From the NCBI GenBank assembly GCA_964647485.1, contig CAZYHV010000001.1, forward strand, positions 1-64,000: a stretch of 64,000 nt of DNA, written 5' to 3'. Of this stretch, positions 27,132 to 36,016 are shown piece by piece (positions within the stretch are counted from its first letter, which is position 1; each line of letters begins with the position of its first letter). The notes under the pieces are model-generated. The model made no database searches and had not been told where the DNA came from. It saw only the letters and a list, made by a program, of their open reading frames with translations. Position numbers and translations under genes: made by a program. This stretch comes from FW021-bin31 sp964647485. Its GTDB lineage: Bacteria; Bacteroidota; Bacteroidia; Chitinophagales; Chitinophagaceae.

Positions 27132-29615
27132 CTACTCCTTTTTTATAGGAATTCTCTTCCTCTTTAATTTTTTGAAGGCTACACGAATACTCATTAAGAA
27201 ACCAATAATCATTACAAAAGTTCCAAACCAGAGTAAATTCACAAATGGGAATACGTAAGCCTTCATAACTATATAATCATTAACGATGCCCGATTGTTTA
27301 ACCTCTACCCTAATTTTCTTCTGTTTGGGAAGAATTCTTGTAAATTTAATATACAGTTCTTGATTATGAACCGTATCCGGGACGTTATACTGGTAGGAGG
27401 AATCTCTTAAATAATAAATCGGCATTGCCTCATACGTCTTGTCATGCTTGCTGTAAACCTTAAAGTCAGCACCTACTGCAAGATCTCCCGGTTTAGGATC
27501 ATAATTAGGCGACTTTGGTTTGGGAACCATATCCTCTAAAATCATGTATCCTGTAGAGAAAAATACCGTATCTCCTTTTGCAATATCGTAAGACTTATAC
27601 TCGGCGGTATCTTTCATTTTAGAGGGATCAAAAACGGAGGTGACATATGTGAATATATCATGATTCCAATACCTTTTTGAATCAGGATTGGCAATTAACC
27701 CTTCTTGTCCCCTGGGATTAACAAAGGCATCCGGATAAAGTCGGAAAGACTGTAGCGTATCACCATGATCATCCTTTTGAAGGTATTGTACCTTATAATA
27801 AGTCTTAGGATCACCACTCGATGTAGAATCACCAAGATAGGTAACGGTAAAATTCCCCATATCCATTGCCATATTTCTTGGCAAATAAACATTCTCTTCC
27901 GGCGTTTTAGCCTCAGCACTTCCCTGAGGGAAATAGTCATTCCCAATCAATCCCATCGTATCATGAGAAATAGCTACCTGCTTAGAGGTGGAAATCACAA
28001 TGCCCAACAACATCAAACCAAAACCAAAATGAGCAACGGAAGCTCCGGCATTCTTCATCTTCCCATTTAAAACCGTATAGATATAAGAAATATTAGCAAC
28101 CACCCCAAATACAGCTGCATAAATCAAAAGATCAATAGCGATAAGAAAACCGATACCATGATCCATATAATTGATTTTCCCAACAAAAACAATCAAGGAT
28201 CCAATAATAAGGGAAACAATAATAGGAACCATTAATTTCCTCCAGGTCTTCTTGTTGTTATTCTTGTGGTATTTAAGATACTGAACAAAAGCAGTTCCTA
28301 AAGCAACCAGAACACCAATAAATACCATCACCTTATTATAATGGAATTTCCGTTCTACCGGAGGAGCTATATTCAAATTAAAAACCTTATTCCAAACAGG
28401 TATAGAGGTGCTGAAGGTAATATAAATAGCCCCCAACAATAAGACTAAAGCACCAATAAACATCCAAAACTCTCTGGTATTCATGGCTTCTTCTGTCTTC
28501 ACAGTAGGAATTTCTTTGTATCGAACAAAAAATAACACGAATGCTCCAATGAGGAAGAAAAACAGATAAACCAATAATTGCCCGGTCATTCCTAAGCCGG
28601 TAAAGGCATGTACGGATGTATCTCCCAAAATGCCACTCCTGGTCAGGAAAGTAGAATAAAGTACCAAACAAAAAGCTAATAAAAAGAGGAAAAATGTTGT
28701 TTTTAACGACCGTTTTGTACTTTTATACACCAACAGCGTATGGAAACCTCCAACCATCACCAGCCAGGGAACAAAAGATGCATTTTCTACCGGATCCCAA
28801 GCCCAGAATCCTCCAAAAGACAATGTCTCATAAGCCCAAGCTCCTCCCATCAAAATACCTGTACCTAATACTACGGAAGAAAACAAAGCCCATGGTAATA
28901 CCGGCTTAATCCATCCTTTATAATCCCGTTTCCATAATCCTGCTATCGCATAAGAAAATGGAATAAGCGTGGATGCAAAGCCACAGAACAAAACTGGAGG
29001 ATGAATAGTCATCCAATAATTTTGTAATAACGGATTCAATCCCTGTCCGTCCTGAATAAAATTTAAATAATTTGGTCTGCTAAAAATGGGCAAACCCGGA
29101 CTTTCCTGACGGAAAAGAATAAAAGGATCACTTCCCACCTTTGTTCCAAGAATATAAACCCCAAGCAACATACTGCCAATAAAGACCTGCGTCAATGACA
29201 CCGTCGCCATCACACGACTTTCCCACTTCCCCGCTGTCCTCATCAGGATAAACCCAAGGATACTATTCCACATACTCCACAAGAGAAAGCTTCCCTCCTG
29301 TCCATTCCAGATAGCCGCTACCAAATATTGTTTAGGAGAATGAATACTGGAATATTTCCATACATAAGAATATTCAAAATAATGATTATAAAGAATATAA
29401 AAGAGGGTAACTAAGACCCCCAAAACAGAAATAACCTGTATTGTAAAAGCGCTTCTTCCTAAACGTTTCCAATACCCTTCCTGAATAGGATCCTTTGACC
29501 GGGCGGCAGAAAAAAAGGCAATAAGTGCCACTAAAGAACCAACAAATGACAAGATGACAAAAAGATGTCCTAACTTCCCCGGAAGAAGATGTTCTCCAAT
29601 ATACTGTATATCCAT
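27132..29615 (-). CDS. ccmF: Cytochrome c maturation heme lyase, CcmF/CcsA family
   Basis: The 827-residue membrane protein ligates heme to apocytochrome c. It has about 15 transmembrane helices and the WWD-type tryptophan-rich motif GGFWAWDPVENASFVPWL, with conserved histidines on neighbouring helices (NYWMTIHPP, GGFHTLLVYK). A large periplasmic domain lies near the C-terminus, followed by a last helix. It is 11 bp downstream of ccmE and 2 bp upstream of the rhodanese gene. Confidence 0.92.
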   Translation of the reverse strand: MDIQYIGEHLLPGKLGHLFVILSFVGSLVALIAFFSAARSKDPIQEGYWKRLGRSAFTIQVISVLGVLVTLFYILYNHYFEYSYVWKYSSIHSPKQYLVAAIWNGQEGSFLLWSMWNSILGFILMRTAGKWESRVMATVSLTQVFIGSMLLGVYILGTKVGSDPFILFRQESPGLPIFSRPNYLNFIQDGQGLNPLLQNYWMTIHPPVLFCGFASTLIPFSYAIAGLWKRDYKGWIKPVLPWALFSSVVLGTGILMGGAWAYETLSFGGFWAWDPVENASFVPWLVMVGGFHTLLVYKSTKRSLKTTFFLFLLAFCLVLYSTFLTRSGILGDTSVHAFTGLGMTGQLLVYLFFFLIGAFVLFFVRYKEIPTVKTEEAMNTREFWMFIGALVLLLGAIYITFSTSIPVWNKVFNLNIAPPVERKFHYNKVMVFIGVLVALGTAFVQYLKYHKNNNKKTWRKLMVPIIVSLIIGSLIVFVGKINYMDHGIGFLIAIDLLIYAAVFGVVANISYIYTVLNGKMKNAGASVAHFGFGLMLLGIVISTSKQVAISHDTMGLIGNDYFPQGSAEAKTPEENVYLPRNMAMDMGNFTVTYLGDSTSSGDPKTYYKVQYLQKDDHGDTLQSFRLYPDAFVNPRGQEGLIANPDSKRYWNHDIFTYVTSVFDPSKMKDTAEYKSYDIAKGDTVFFSTGYMILEDMVPKPKSPNYDPKPGDLAVGADFKVYSKHDKTYEAMPIYYLRDSSYQYNVPDTVHNQELYIKFTRILPKQKKIRVEVKQSGIVNDYIVMKAYVFPFVNLLWFGTFVMIIGFLMSIRVAFKKLKRKRIPIKKE

Positions 29616-29626
29616 TGCTTACTATA

Positions 29627-30043
29627 TTACAGGCTAGCCTGTGCTTCTACTTGGTTATTCAAATCGGCCCCGTCAGGAGTATATTTTGAGGGACATTTCA
29701 TTAAGATATGCGAACAATCAAAAGTTCCATCATCTCCCATGCTACCGGTCAGTACAATCTGTTCTGACTTTTCAAAATCTCGTGGTTTCGCACCTTTATA
29801 AACCACCTTATTAATCTTTCCTTTTTTATCTTTCAGATAAAAACTAAAATAGTTGGCATCTTTTTGAGGATCATAGGTCATGGGTTTTTGTTCATCTAAA
29901 ACACCAATAACGTGGAATTCTTCTCCTTGTTTTGCAGTTGCTGTAGCAAAGGTTTCATAGGTGCTAAAATCTCCGACAACACTAAAGATTATGGCAACTG
30001 CAACTGCTATCACTACGAGCAAAATAATGTTAGAACGCTTCAT
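29627..30043 (-). CDS. ccmE: Cytochrome c-type biogenesis heme chaperone CcmE, CxxxY variant
   Basis: The 138-residue protein has one N-terminal helix (residues 5-23) and an OB-fold domain. It carries heme from CcmC to the CcmF lyase. In the usual family the covalent heme ligand is histidine in HxxxY. Here the site reads KCPSKY with C117 and Y121, giving CxxxY. That variant is known from some other bacteria and archaea. It is the first gene of the ccmE-ccmF-rhodanese operon, with a -7 element (TAACTTTG, 30077-30070) upstream. Confidence 0.9.
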   Translation of the reverse strand: MKRSNIILLVVIAVAVAIIFSVVGDFSTYETFATATAKQGEEFHVIGVLDEQKPMTYDPQKDANYFSFYLKDKKGKINKVVYKGAKPRDFEKSEQIVLTGSMGDDGTFDCSHILMKCPSKYTPDGADLNNQVEAQASL

Positions 30044-30212
30044 TGGAACAGGTTATTTTATTCGTGGCACAAAGTTAAGGTAAAAAAGGTATAGCGAGGT
30101 CTTATTTTTGTTAAAAAAAGGAATTCTCTTCTTTCGGGTTAGAATTTTTATCAGAAATAAAAGAGAAGAAAATAATCGACCTTCTAATTTTTTTTATCTT
30201 CAAAAAGAAACC

Positions 30213-30220
30213 TACTTTTG
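30213..30220 (+). promoter_or_regulatory. -7 promoter element of TPP riboswitch transcript
   Basis: TACTTTTG fits TAnnTTTG and lies 22 nt before the first riboswitch stem strand, which would place transcription start close to the aptamer. No TTG at 19 nt upstream. Confidence 0.55.
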
Positions 30221-30242
30221 CCGCGGAAACAAGAAAGGATCA

Positions 30243-30328
30243 CTTTCCTTTTGTTTCTCCTCGGGGTGCCTCATCAGGCTGAGATTCAAACCCGTTGAAC
30301 CTGGACCGGGTAATGCCGGTTAGGAAAG
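30243..30328 (+). ncRNA. TPP riboswitch (THI element) aptamer
   Basis: The aptamer core is unmistakable. GGGGTGCC (30263-30270) is followed by GGCTGAGA, CCCGTTGAACCTG, then a stem ACCGG/CCGGT around TAATG, and TAGGAAAGG. These correspond to the conserved CUGAGA and pyrophosphate-sensing ACCUG/UAAUGCC parts of the thiamine pyrophosphate aptamer. CTTTCCT (30243-30249) can pair with AGGAAAG (30322-30328) to close the structure. It controls the TonB-dependent receptor at 30471, which marks that receptor as a thiamine (or precursor) transporter. Confidence 0.93.
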
Positions 30329-30396
30329 GTAAGCGCTCCGACTGCAATCCTAGGCAGTTACTGGCAGCCGGAAAGATTTCACTTACCTGTTTTTGT
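30327..30396 (+). terminator. Putative expression platform (ligand-dependent terminator)
   Basis: AGGTAAG (30327-30333) can pair with CTTACCT (30382-30388), which is followed by a T-rich tail (30390-30399). An inner hairpin ACTGC/GCAGT (30341-30345, 30354-30358) can form within it. The 5' strand abuts and partly overlaps the 3' strand of the aptamer closing stem, so a conformational switch is plausible. The long interior makes it a weaker terminator than the others in this window. Confidence 0.5.
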
Positions 30397-30470
30397 TTTA
30401 TGAAAGAGTAAAATCGGTAGCCTGTTGCCCCATTTTGCTCAAATTTTGTTAATCGTCAAAAACAGTTATC

Positions 30471-32867
30471 ATGCTGCAAAAAAATCTTTTATTTTCGTTC
30501 TTTTTATTGTGTACCGTATTTAGCGTAAACCGTGCAGTCGGTCAATTTTCTATTTCCGGGAAAGTCGTCGATTCTTCATCGGGTCAAAGTCTGTCCGCTG
30601 CCGGTGTTTCCATCAATGGAACTACCCAATCAGGGAGCTATACAAATGAAGAGGGATCCTTCCAAATCAATGATCTCCCCAAAGGGAATTACATCCTCAC
30701 CGTCACCTATTTAGGATATCAATCGTTAAAGAAAAAAATCTATTTAAACCAAGATAAATCTCTTCATCTTTCTTTAAAACACATAGGCTTATTTATCGAT
30801 CCCATAGAAGTGAAAAGCACACGTGCCGGAGAAAAAGATCCTTTTACCAAAACCAATATCTCGAGTGAAGAACTATCCAAAAATAATTTGGGACAAGACC
30901 TCCCTTATTTATTAAAAAACCAACCTTCTCTTCTAACCACATCCGATGCCGGAGCCGGAGTGGGCTATACCAATCTATGGATTCGTGGGAGTGACGTAAC
31001 CCGCATCAATGTTACCTTTAACGGGATACCGGTGAATGACGCTGAATCTCAAGGAGCCTTTTTTGTAGATATTCCGGACATCGCTTCTTCCGCCAATAGT
31101 ATTCAGATTCAAAGAGGAGTCGGAACTTCCACCAATGGCGCCGGGGCCTTTGGTGCCACTATTAACCTTAGTACCAATACTTTTCATGCAGATCCTTATG
31201 GAAAAATCTCCACAACTTATGGTTCTTTTAATACAAAGAAAGCTACAGTAGAAGCCGGTACCGGATTGTTAAATGACCATTTTACCGTGGATGCAAGACT
31301 GTCGTATCTTTCTTCCGATGGTTTCATCGACAGAGCTTCCTCTAATCTAAAGTCCTTTTACCTTTCGACTGCCTATTTCAATAAAAAGACGGCTATCCGC
31401 TTTAATGTATTTTCAGGAAAAGAAAAAACCTATCAGGCTTGGAACGGAGTGCCGGAAGATAGCTTAAAAGCGGGAAACAGGACATTTAACGGTTTGGGAC
31501 GCATGCCCAATGGAAAATATTATAAAAACCAAACCGACAATTATACGCAGACTTATTATCAGCTATTTTGGAATCAGGAAATCAATACCCACTGGGATTT
31601 CAATATCGCCGCCTTCCTGACCCGCGGAAAAGGATACTATGAAGAATATAAAATAGGACAAAGTTATGGTGACTACGGTCTTCCCAATCCTGTCATTCAT
31701 CAGGACACTCTCAAATCGACCGACCTGATACGCGACCGCTGGTTAGATAACTATTACTACGGGACGGTTTTTTCTCTTAATTATCAAACCTCCGGCTTCA
31801 AAACCACTCTAGGAGGCGGCTGGAATAAATATGAAGGAAAACACTATGGAAATATTGTCTGGGCGAAATATGGGATAGACAAAGATCTTCAATATTATTT
31901 TAATGATGCTTTCAAAAAAGATTTTAATATTTACTGGAAAGGGAATAAAGAGCTCGCTGCAGGCCTCAATGCTTTCCTGGATCTTCAATATCAACATATC
32001 TCTTATCAAATCAATGGTTTTTCGGATCATCCCGACCTTCATCAAGATAATCAATATGACTTCTTCAATCCAAAAGCAGGATTAAATTATCAGCCGGATC
32101 GACACAATCATTTTTATATTTCCTACGCTATTGCACATAAATCTCCCAATCGGGACGATTATGAAGTGAATATTCAAAATACCCCCCAACCCGAGCAGCT
32201 TTCAGATTGGGAAGCAGGATATGATCGATCAGGAAGCTTTTATCATCTACATGCCAATCTGTATTATATGCAGTACAAAAACCAACTGGCACTGACCGGA
32301 GAAATCAATTATGAAGGGACTTACACCCGAACAAATGTTCCCAAAAGCTACCGGGCAGGGATAGAGATTAATGGCGATCTTACCTTTGCTCAAATATTTA
32401 AATTGAGTGCTCACGCAGCAATCAGCAAAAATAGGATACAGGATTATACTTCTTATGTTGATGATTATGATCATGGTGGGCAGAAAGAAATCCACTTGGG
32501 AAGCGTGCCTATTTCTTTTTCTCCCCAGGTCATTGCAGGAGGCACCTTATCTGTTCACCCTTTCAATCATTTTAATGCCGGTCTGACTACAAAATATGTG
32601 GGAAAAAGATACCTGGACAACACCGGAAGCGAAGACCGAATGTTGGATGATTATCTGATCAATGGGGTAACACTACATTACGCTTGGCAGCCTAAAGGTA
32701 TCCAATCCGTAGATTTCCATCTAAAGATCAACAATCTTTTCGATGTAAAATATGTCACTAACGGATATACCTACGCTTCTTATCAAGGTGGAAAGATAGA
32801 AAGTTCCAATTCTTACTTTCCTCAAGCCGGAATTAATTTTTTGTTTGGAGTGGATATCAAATTCTAA
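30471..32867 (+). CDS. TonB-dependent receptor, probable thiamine transporter (Omr1-like)
   Basis: The 798-residue outer-membrane protein has a signal peptide (to about residue 25) and a CarboxypepD_reg-like beta domain (about 27-105). It also has a plug domain with LPYLLKNQPSLLTTSDAGAGVGY and GVGTSTNGAGAFGATINL, and a C-terminal beta-barrel ending in the aromatic FGVDIKF. It imports a substrate at the cost of the TonB proton-motive energy. A TPP riboswitch directly upstream makes thiamine or a related vitamer the likely substrate. No pnuT or other transport partner follows; the gene is monocistronic. Confidence 0.92.
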   Translation: MLQKNLLFSFFLLCTVFSVNRAVGQFSISGKVVDSSSGQSLSAAGVSINGTTQSGSYTNEEGSFQINDLPKGNYILTVTYLGYQSLKKKIYLNQDKSLHLSLKHIGLFIDPIEVKSTRAGEKDPFTKTNISSEELSKNNLGQDLPYLLKNQPSLLTTSDAGAGVGYTNLWIRGSDVTRINVTFNGIPVNDAESQGAFFVDIPDIASSANSIQIQRGVGTSTNGAGAFGATINLSTNTFHADPYGKISTTYGSFNTKKATVEAGTGLLNDHFTVDARLSYLSSDGFIDRASSNLKSFYLSTAYFNKKTAIRFNVFSGKEKTYQAWNGVPEDSLKAGNRTFNGLGRMPNGKYYKNQTDNYTQTYYQLFWNQEINTHWDFNIAAFLTRGKGYYEEYKIGQSYGDYGLPNPVIHQDTLKSTDLIRDRWLDNYYYGTVFSLNYQTSGFKTTLGGGWNKYEGKHYGNIVWAKYGIDKDLQYYFNDAFKKDFNIYWKGNKELAAGLNAFLDLQYQHISYQINGFSDHPDLHQDNQYDFFNPKAGLNYQPDRHNHFYISYAIAHKSPNRDDYEVNIQNTPQPEQLSDWEAGYDRSGSFYHLHANLYYMQYKNQLALTGEINYEGTYTRTNVPKSYRAGIEINGDLTFAQIFKLSAHAAISKNRIQDYTSYVDDYDHGGQKEIHLGSVPISFSPQVIAGGTLSVHPFNHFNAGLTTKYVGKRYLDNTGSEDRMLDDYLINGVTLHYAWQPKGIQSVDFHLKINNLFDVKYVTNGYTYASYQGGKIESSNSYFPQAGINFLFGVDIKF

Positions 32868-32896
32868 GTTGAGTCGTTTATCAATATACAACCCAT

Positions 32897-32938
32897 AAAA
32901 AAACAGGAACCTTCTCAAAAATAGGTTCCTGTTTTTTA
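32897..32938. terminator. Bidirectional terminator after TonB receptor
   Basis: A 9-bp perfect stem (32903-32911 with 32924-32932) is flanked by an A-run and a T-run and has a 12-nt loop. It can serve both the receptor gene (+) and the convergent FAH-family gene (-). Confidence 0.85.
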
Positions 32939-33037
32939 TTTTTGACGGAGTCAAGTCTTCAATGCAACATTCTTAAAAACCGACTTCAAAGCACAGATAA
33001 GGTCATGGGACGTCAGGGTTTCCTTCATTATAAAACA

Positions 33038-33649
33038 CTATTTCACTTCCAATTCAAACATCTGCTGTCCCTGCAGATATCCTTTCAAAACATCTCCGAT
33101 TTGTACAGCCCCCACTCCTTCCGGCGTTCCGGTATAAATAAGATCTCCGGTATTCAAAGTAAAAAAATGAGAAATATAAGCAATGATTTTAGGGATGGAA
33201 AAAATCATCTTTTTTGTATCCCCTTCTTGAACCTTTTCTCCGTTTTTGGATAACGAAAAACTTTTCCCCTTCCCTTTTTCCTCTTCTCTCAGGGATATAA
33301 AATTGCCGACCACTGCCGACTTATCAAAGGCTTTGGCTATCTCCCAGGGATGTCCTTTTTCTTTCAGCTTCCTCTGAATATCACGGGCTGTAAAATCAAT
33401 CCCCAGACTTATTTCATGATAATATCTATTTGCAAATTTTTCCTTTATCCCCTTGCCATTCTTACTGATTTTTATCACTAATTCGCATTCATAATGTAAC
33501 TCAGAAGTAAAACCGGGATAATAAAAATCTTCATTGGGAAGAAGCAAAGCCTTGTTAGGCTTCATAAAGAGAAGTGGATGATCCGGCACCTCATTCTGTA
33601 ACTCTTTGGCATGCGCTACATAATTTCTACCTACACAAAATATCTTCAT
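33038..33649 (-). CDS. Fumarylacetoacetate hydrolase family protein
   Basis: The 203-residue protein is a compact FAH-fold enzyme related to acylpyruvases (FAHD1/YcgM group). The metal-binding glutamate pair is in YECELVIKI and the aspartate in GIDFTARD, and TGTPEGVG is the late family motif. Such enzymes cleave acylpyruvates or decarboxylate oxaloacetate; the exact substrate is not visible. It lies alone, just downstream of the tRNA-Ala gene on the same strand. Confidence 0.88.
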   Translation of the reverse strand: MKIFCVGRNYVAHAKELQNEVPDHPLLFMKPNKALLLPNEDFYYPGFTSELHYECELVIKISKNGKGIKEKFANRYYHEISLGIDFTARDIQRKLKEKGHPWEIAKAFDKSAVVGNFISLREEEKGKGKSFSLSKNGEKVQEGDTKKMIFSIPKIIAYISHFFTLNTGDLIYTGTPEGVGAVQIGDVLKGYLQGQQMFELEVK

Positions 33650-33663
33650 AGAACAAACAATTG

Positions 33664-33737
33664 TGGAGGTTACCGGGTTCGAACCGGTGACCTTTACGCT
33701 GCCAGCGTAACGCTCTAGCCAGCTGAGCTAAACCCCC
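33664..33737 (-). tRNA. tRNA-Ala (anticodon GGC)
   Basis: The minus strand folds into a standard 74-nt cloverleaf. The acceptor is GGGGGTT/AACCTCC, the anticodon stem TTACG/CGTAA, the loop CTGGCAG with anticodon GGC, and the T-arm contains GGTTCGAACC. The acceptor contains the G3:U70 pair that identifies alanine tRNAs. CCA is not encoded. Confidence 0.95.
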
Positions 33738-33752
33738 ATTTTCAATCCGTCG

Positions 33753-33781
33753 CAAAAATACTTAATTTTTAGAAAGGGCAA
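33753..33781 (-). promoter_or_regulatory. Promoter of tRNA-Ala
   Basis: On the minus strand TTG (33781-33779) precedes TATTTTTG (33760-33753) with an 18-nt spacer. It lies 15 nt before the mature tRNA 5' end. Confidence 0.75.
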
Positions 33782-33809
33782 ACCAATTTTTCTAAATATC
33801 TTTGTATGA

Positions 33810-33977
33810 ATGAAGAAGATTTGGGAACAAATATTACGATTATTCTTCTTAAAGAAAAAAGATCCGGACGTTAAACTTACAACTAACGTAAAAACAATGA
33901 ACTGGATGAACAGGATTGCTATCGTTACTTTCCTCGTTGTGATGACGATTATGATTATCCGTTTCATTAAAGGATGA
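33810..33977 (+). CDS. Small membrane protein, DUF6728-like, 55 residues
   Basis: The reading frame ATG 33810 to TGA 33977 encodes 55 residues. A basic, amphipathic N-terminus (MKKIWEQILRLFFLKKKDP) is followed by one transmembrane helix (about residues 36-52, AIVTFLVVMTIMIIRF). The pattern matches a small conserved Bacteroidota family that I recall as DUF6728; its function is unknown. A -7 element TATCTTTG (33797-33804) lies 5 nt before the ATG, so the mRNA is probably leaderless. It sits between tRNA-Ala (divergent) and tilS, 62 bp ahead of it. Confidence 0.75.
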   Translation: MKKIWEQILRLFFLKKKDPDVKLTTNVKTMNWMNRIAIVTFLVVMTIMIIRFIKG

Positions 33978-34039
33978 TCTCCCAGACAGAGACTTCATCT
34001 TTCCTTACTTTTGATTCTTTGGCTAAAAAATCAATCTGA

Positions 34040-35377
34040 ATGTCTGAACACATAAAAGACCAATTTCTACAAAATATTAACCGATTACATCTTTTTCAAC
34101 AGAAAGATAAGGTGCTTTTAGCAGTGAGCGGAGGCGCAGATTCAATGCTTCTTGCCCACCTATTCCTTCAAACGAACAAATCCTTTGGAATAGCACACTG
34201 CAATTTTCAACTTAGAGCACAAGAGGCAGATGAAGACGAAAAATTTGTTCGACAGTTTGCAGAAGACAATAAAATCCCTTTTCATATTATCCGATTTGAT
34301 ACCAAGCAACATGCCAGAAAAGAAAAGCTATCAATAGAAGAAGCAGCAAGAAACTTACGTTATCATTGGTTTGAATCCTTAAGACAACAGCATGGATATC
34401 AATATATCGCCACTGCCCATCATAAAAATGACAATGCAGAAACCCTCTTATTTAACCTCTTCCGAGGGACAGGCATTGCCGGTCTTCATGGGATATTGCC
34501 CAAGAGGAGATTTCTCATTAGACCCCTGCTCATTTTTACAAAAGAAGAGATTTATTCCTATATGAAGGAAAATAACCTTTCATACAAAGAAGATCAAACC
34601 AATAAGAATTCTGACTATACCCGCAACTATATTCGGAATGAAATCATCCCAAAGATTGAAAAAAGATTTCCACAACTCATCGCTACTATGGGAGATAATA
34701 TTCAGCGCTTCTCAGAAGCAGAGGCCTTCTATCAAAAAGCCTTAAATGAAGAGGTTCATCACCTCATTCATCAAAAAGAAAATGAAATCATTATTCCCAT
34801 TCGTAAATTACTAAACTCCTCCTCTATTTCCACACTTGCTTTCGAAATTTTTAAAGCCTATGGATTTAGATACAAACAAAGCCAGCAGATTCTTCAACTG
34901 GCAGAAAGCCCATCCGGAAAAGTTGTTTATTCCCATTCCCATCAATTACTAAAGGATAGAAAGTTATTTATCATCAGCCCCTTAAATAACAAGAGTAATT
35001 CTCATTTTGTCATAGACAAAGATCAAAAAGAGGTAGAAGCCCAAAATTTGGTTCTAAAAATAACAAGTAAGTCCTCTTCCTCCTATAGGCTAAAAGAGGA
35101 TCAAAATATAGCCGCCCTAGATAAAGAAAAACTTGCTTTTCCATTGGTTTTGAGAAAATGGCGACAAGGCGATTACTTCTATCCGCTGGGCATGCGTAAA
35201 AAGAAAAAAATCAGTCGTTTTTTTATTGACCAAAAACTCTCTCTTCATCAAAAAGAAAAAATTTGGATTTTAACTTCAGGACAAAGAATTTTATGGATCG
35301 TAGGCATGCGGATAGATGATCGTTTTAAGATCACCAGCCAGACAAAAGAAGTGATGGAAATAAAGAAAATCACTTGA
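34040..35377 (+). CDS. tilS: tRNA(Ile)-lysidine synthetase
   Basis: The 445-residue enzyme converts C34 of tRNA-Ile(CAU) to lysidine so that it reads AUA. The PP-loop ATP pyrophosphatase motif SGGADS is at residues 30-35. It is followed by ATAHHKNDNAET and RNYIRNEIIP, and the C-terminal TilS domain ends with WRQGDYFYPLGM and a final beta unit. The product is essential in nearly all bacteria. Confidence 0.95.
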   Translation: MSEHIKDQFLQNINRLHLFQQKDKVLLAVSGGADSMLLAHLFLQTNKSFGIAHCNFQLRAQEADEDEKFVRQFAEDNKIPFHIIRFDTKQHARKEKLSIEEAARNLRYHWFESLRQQHGYQYIATAHHKNDNAETLLFNLFRGTGIAGLHGILPKRRFLIRPLLIFTKEEIYSYMKENNLSYKEDQTNKNSDYTRNYIRNEIIPKIEKRFPQLIATMGDNIQRFSEAEAFYQKALNEEVHHLIHQKENEIIIPIRKLLNSSSISTLAFEIFKAYGFRYKQSQQILQLAESPSGKVVYSHSHQLLKDRKLFIISPLNNKSNSHFVIDKDQKEVEAQNLVLKITSKSSSSYRLKEDQNIAALDKEKLAFPLVLRKWRQGDYFYPLGMRKKKKISRFFIDQKLSLHQKEKIWILTSGQRILWIVGMRIDDRFKITSQTKEVMEIKKIT

Positions 35378-35383
35378 TTTCTC

Positions 35384-36010
35384 TTACGAACCGCCCCCCG
35401 CCATCAGGAGACGAATAAAATGAGAGGTAATCCCCGGAATCACAATAATGGTATAAATAATTCCACAGATAGCTCCCCAAAAATGGGCATTATGATTAAT
35501 ATTTCCTCCTCCTCTTTTATCCATATATAAACAAAAAATCAAAAATAGCCCTCCAAAAATAAAAGCCGGTATTCCTATGGGAATCAAAAAGATATAAATC
35601 TTCGCCCAAGGAGCATATAAAATACTGGAGAACAACACCCCGGATACGGCACCGGAAGCCCCCAAAGCCCTGTATTCATAATTATCCTGATATTTTATAT
35701 AGGTAGGAATATCTGCTGCAATCATAGAGAGTAGATACAATCCTATAAAAAAGCCTCTACCGGCATTTATCCTAAAGACATACTCTGCTATCCGACCAAA
35801 ATAATATAAAGTAATCATATTAAAGATCAGATGCGCCCATCCTCCATGTACAAAACCGGAGGTCAAAAAGCGATAATATTGTTTCTTCTCTTTTATAACC
35901 GCAGGCCAGAATAATAATTTCTCCATTTCCCCTTCTTTATAAAAAGCAGTAAGAGAAATAAGCCCGGTAATCACTATAATAACAATGGTAACGTTCATAA
36001 AAGAGGACAA
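35384..36010 (-). CDS. Rhomboid family intramembrane serine protease
   Basis: The 208-residue protein has six transmembrane helices. The rhomboid oxyanion residues are in HGGWAHLIFNM (N64). The catalytic serine S119 is in the GASGA motif (117-121), and the catalytic histidine is in HNAHFWGA (about H176). It cleaves transmembrane substrates within the membrane; targets are unknown. The gene starts 6 bp after rlmH ends on the same strand, so they form an operon. Confidence 0.93.
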   Translation of the reverse strand: MSSFMNVTIVIIVITGLISLTAFYKEGEMEKLLFWPAVIKEKKQYYRFLTSGFVHGGWAHLIFNMITLYYFGRIAEYVFRINAGRGFFIGLYLLSMIAADIPTYIKYQDNYEYRALGASGAVSGVLFSSILYAPWAKIYIFLIPIGIPAFIFGGLFLIFCLYMDKRGGGNINHNAHFWGAICGIIYTIIVIPGITSHFIRLLMAGGGS

Positions 36011-36016
36011 ATGTAA

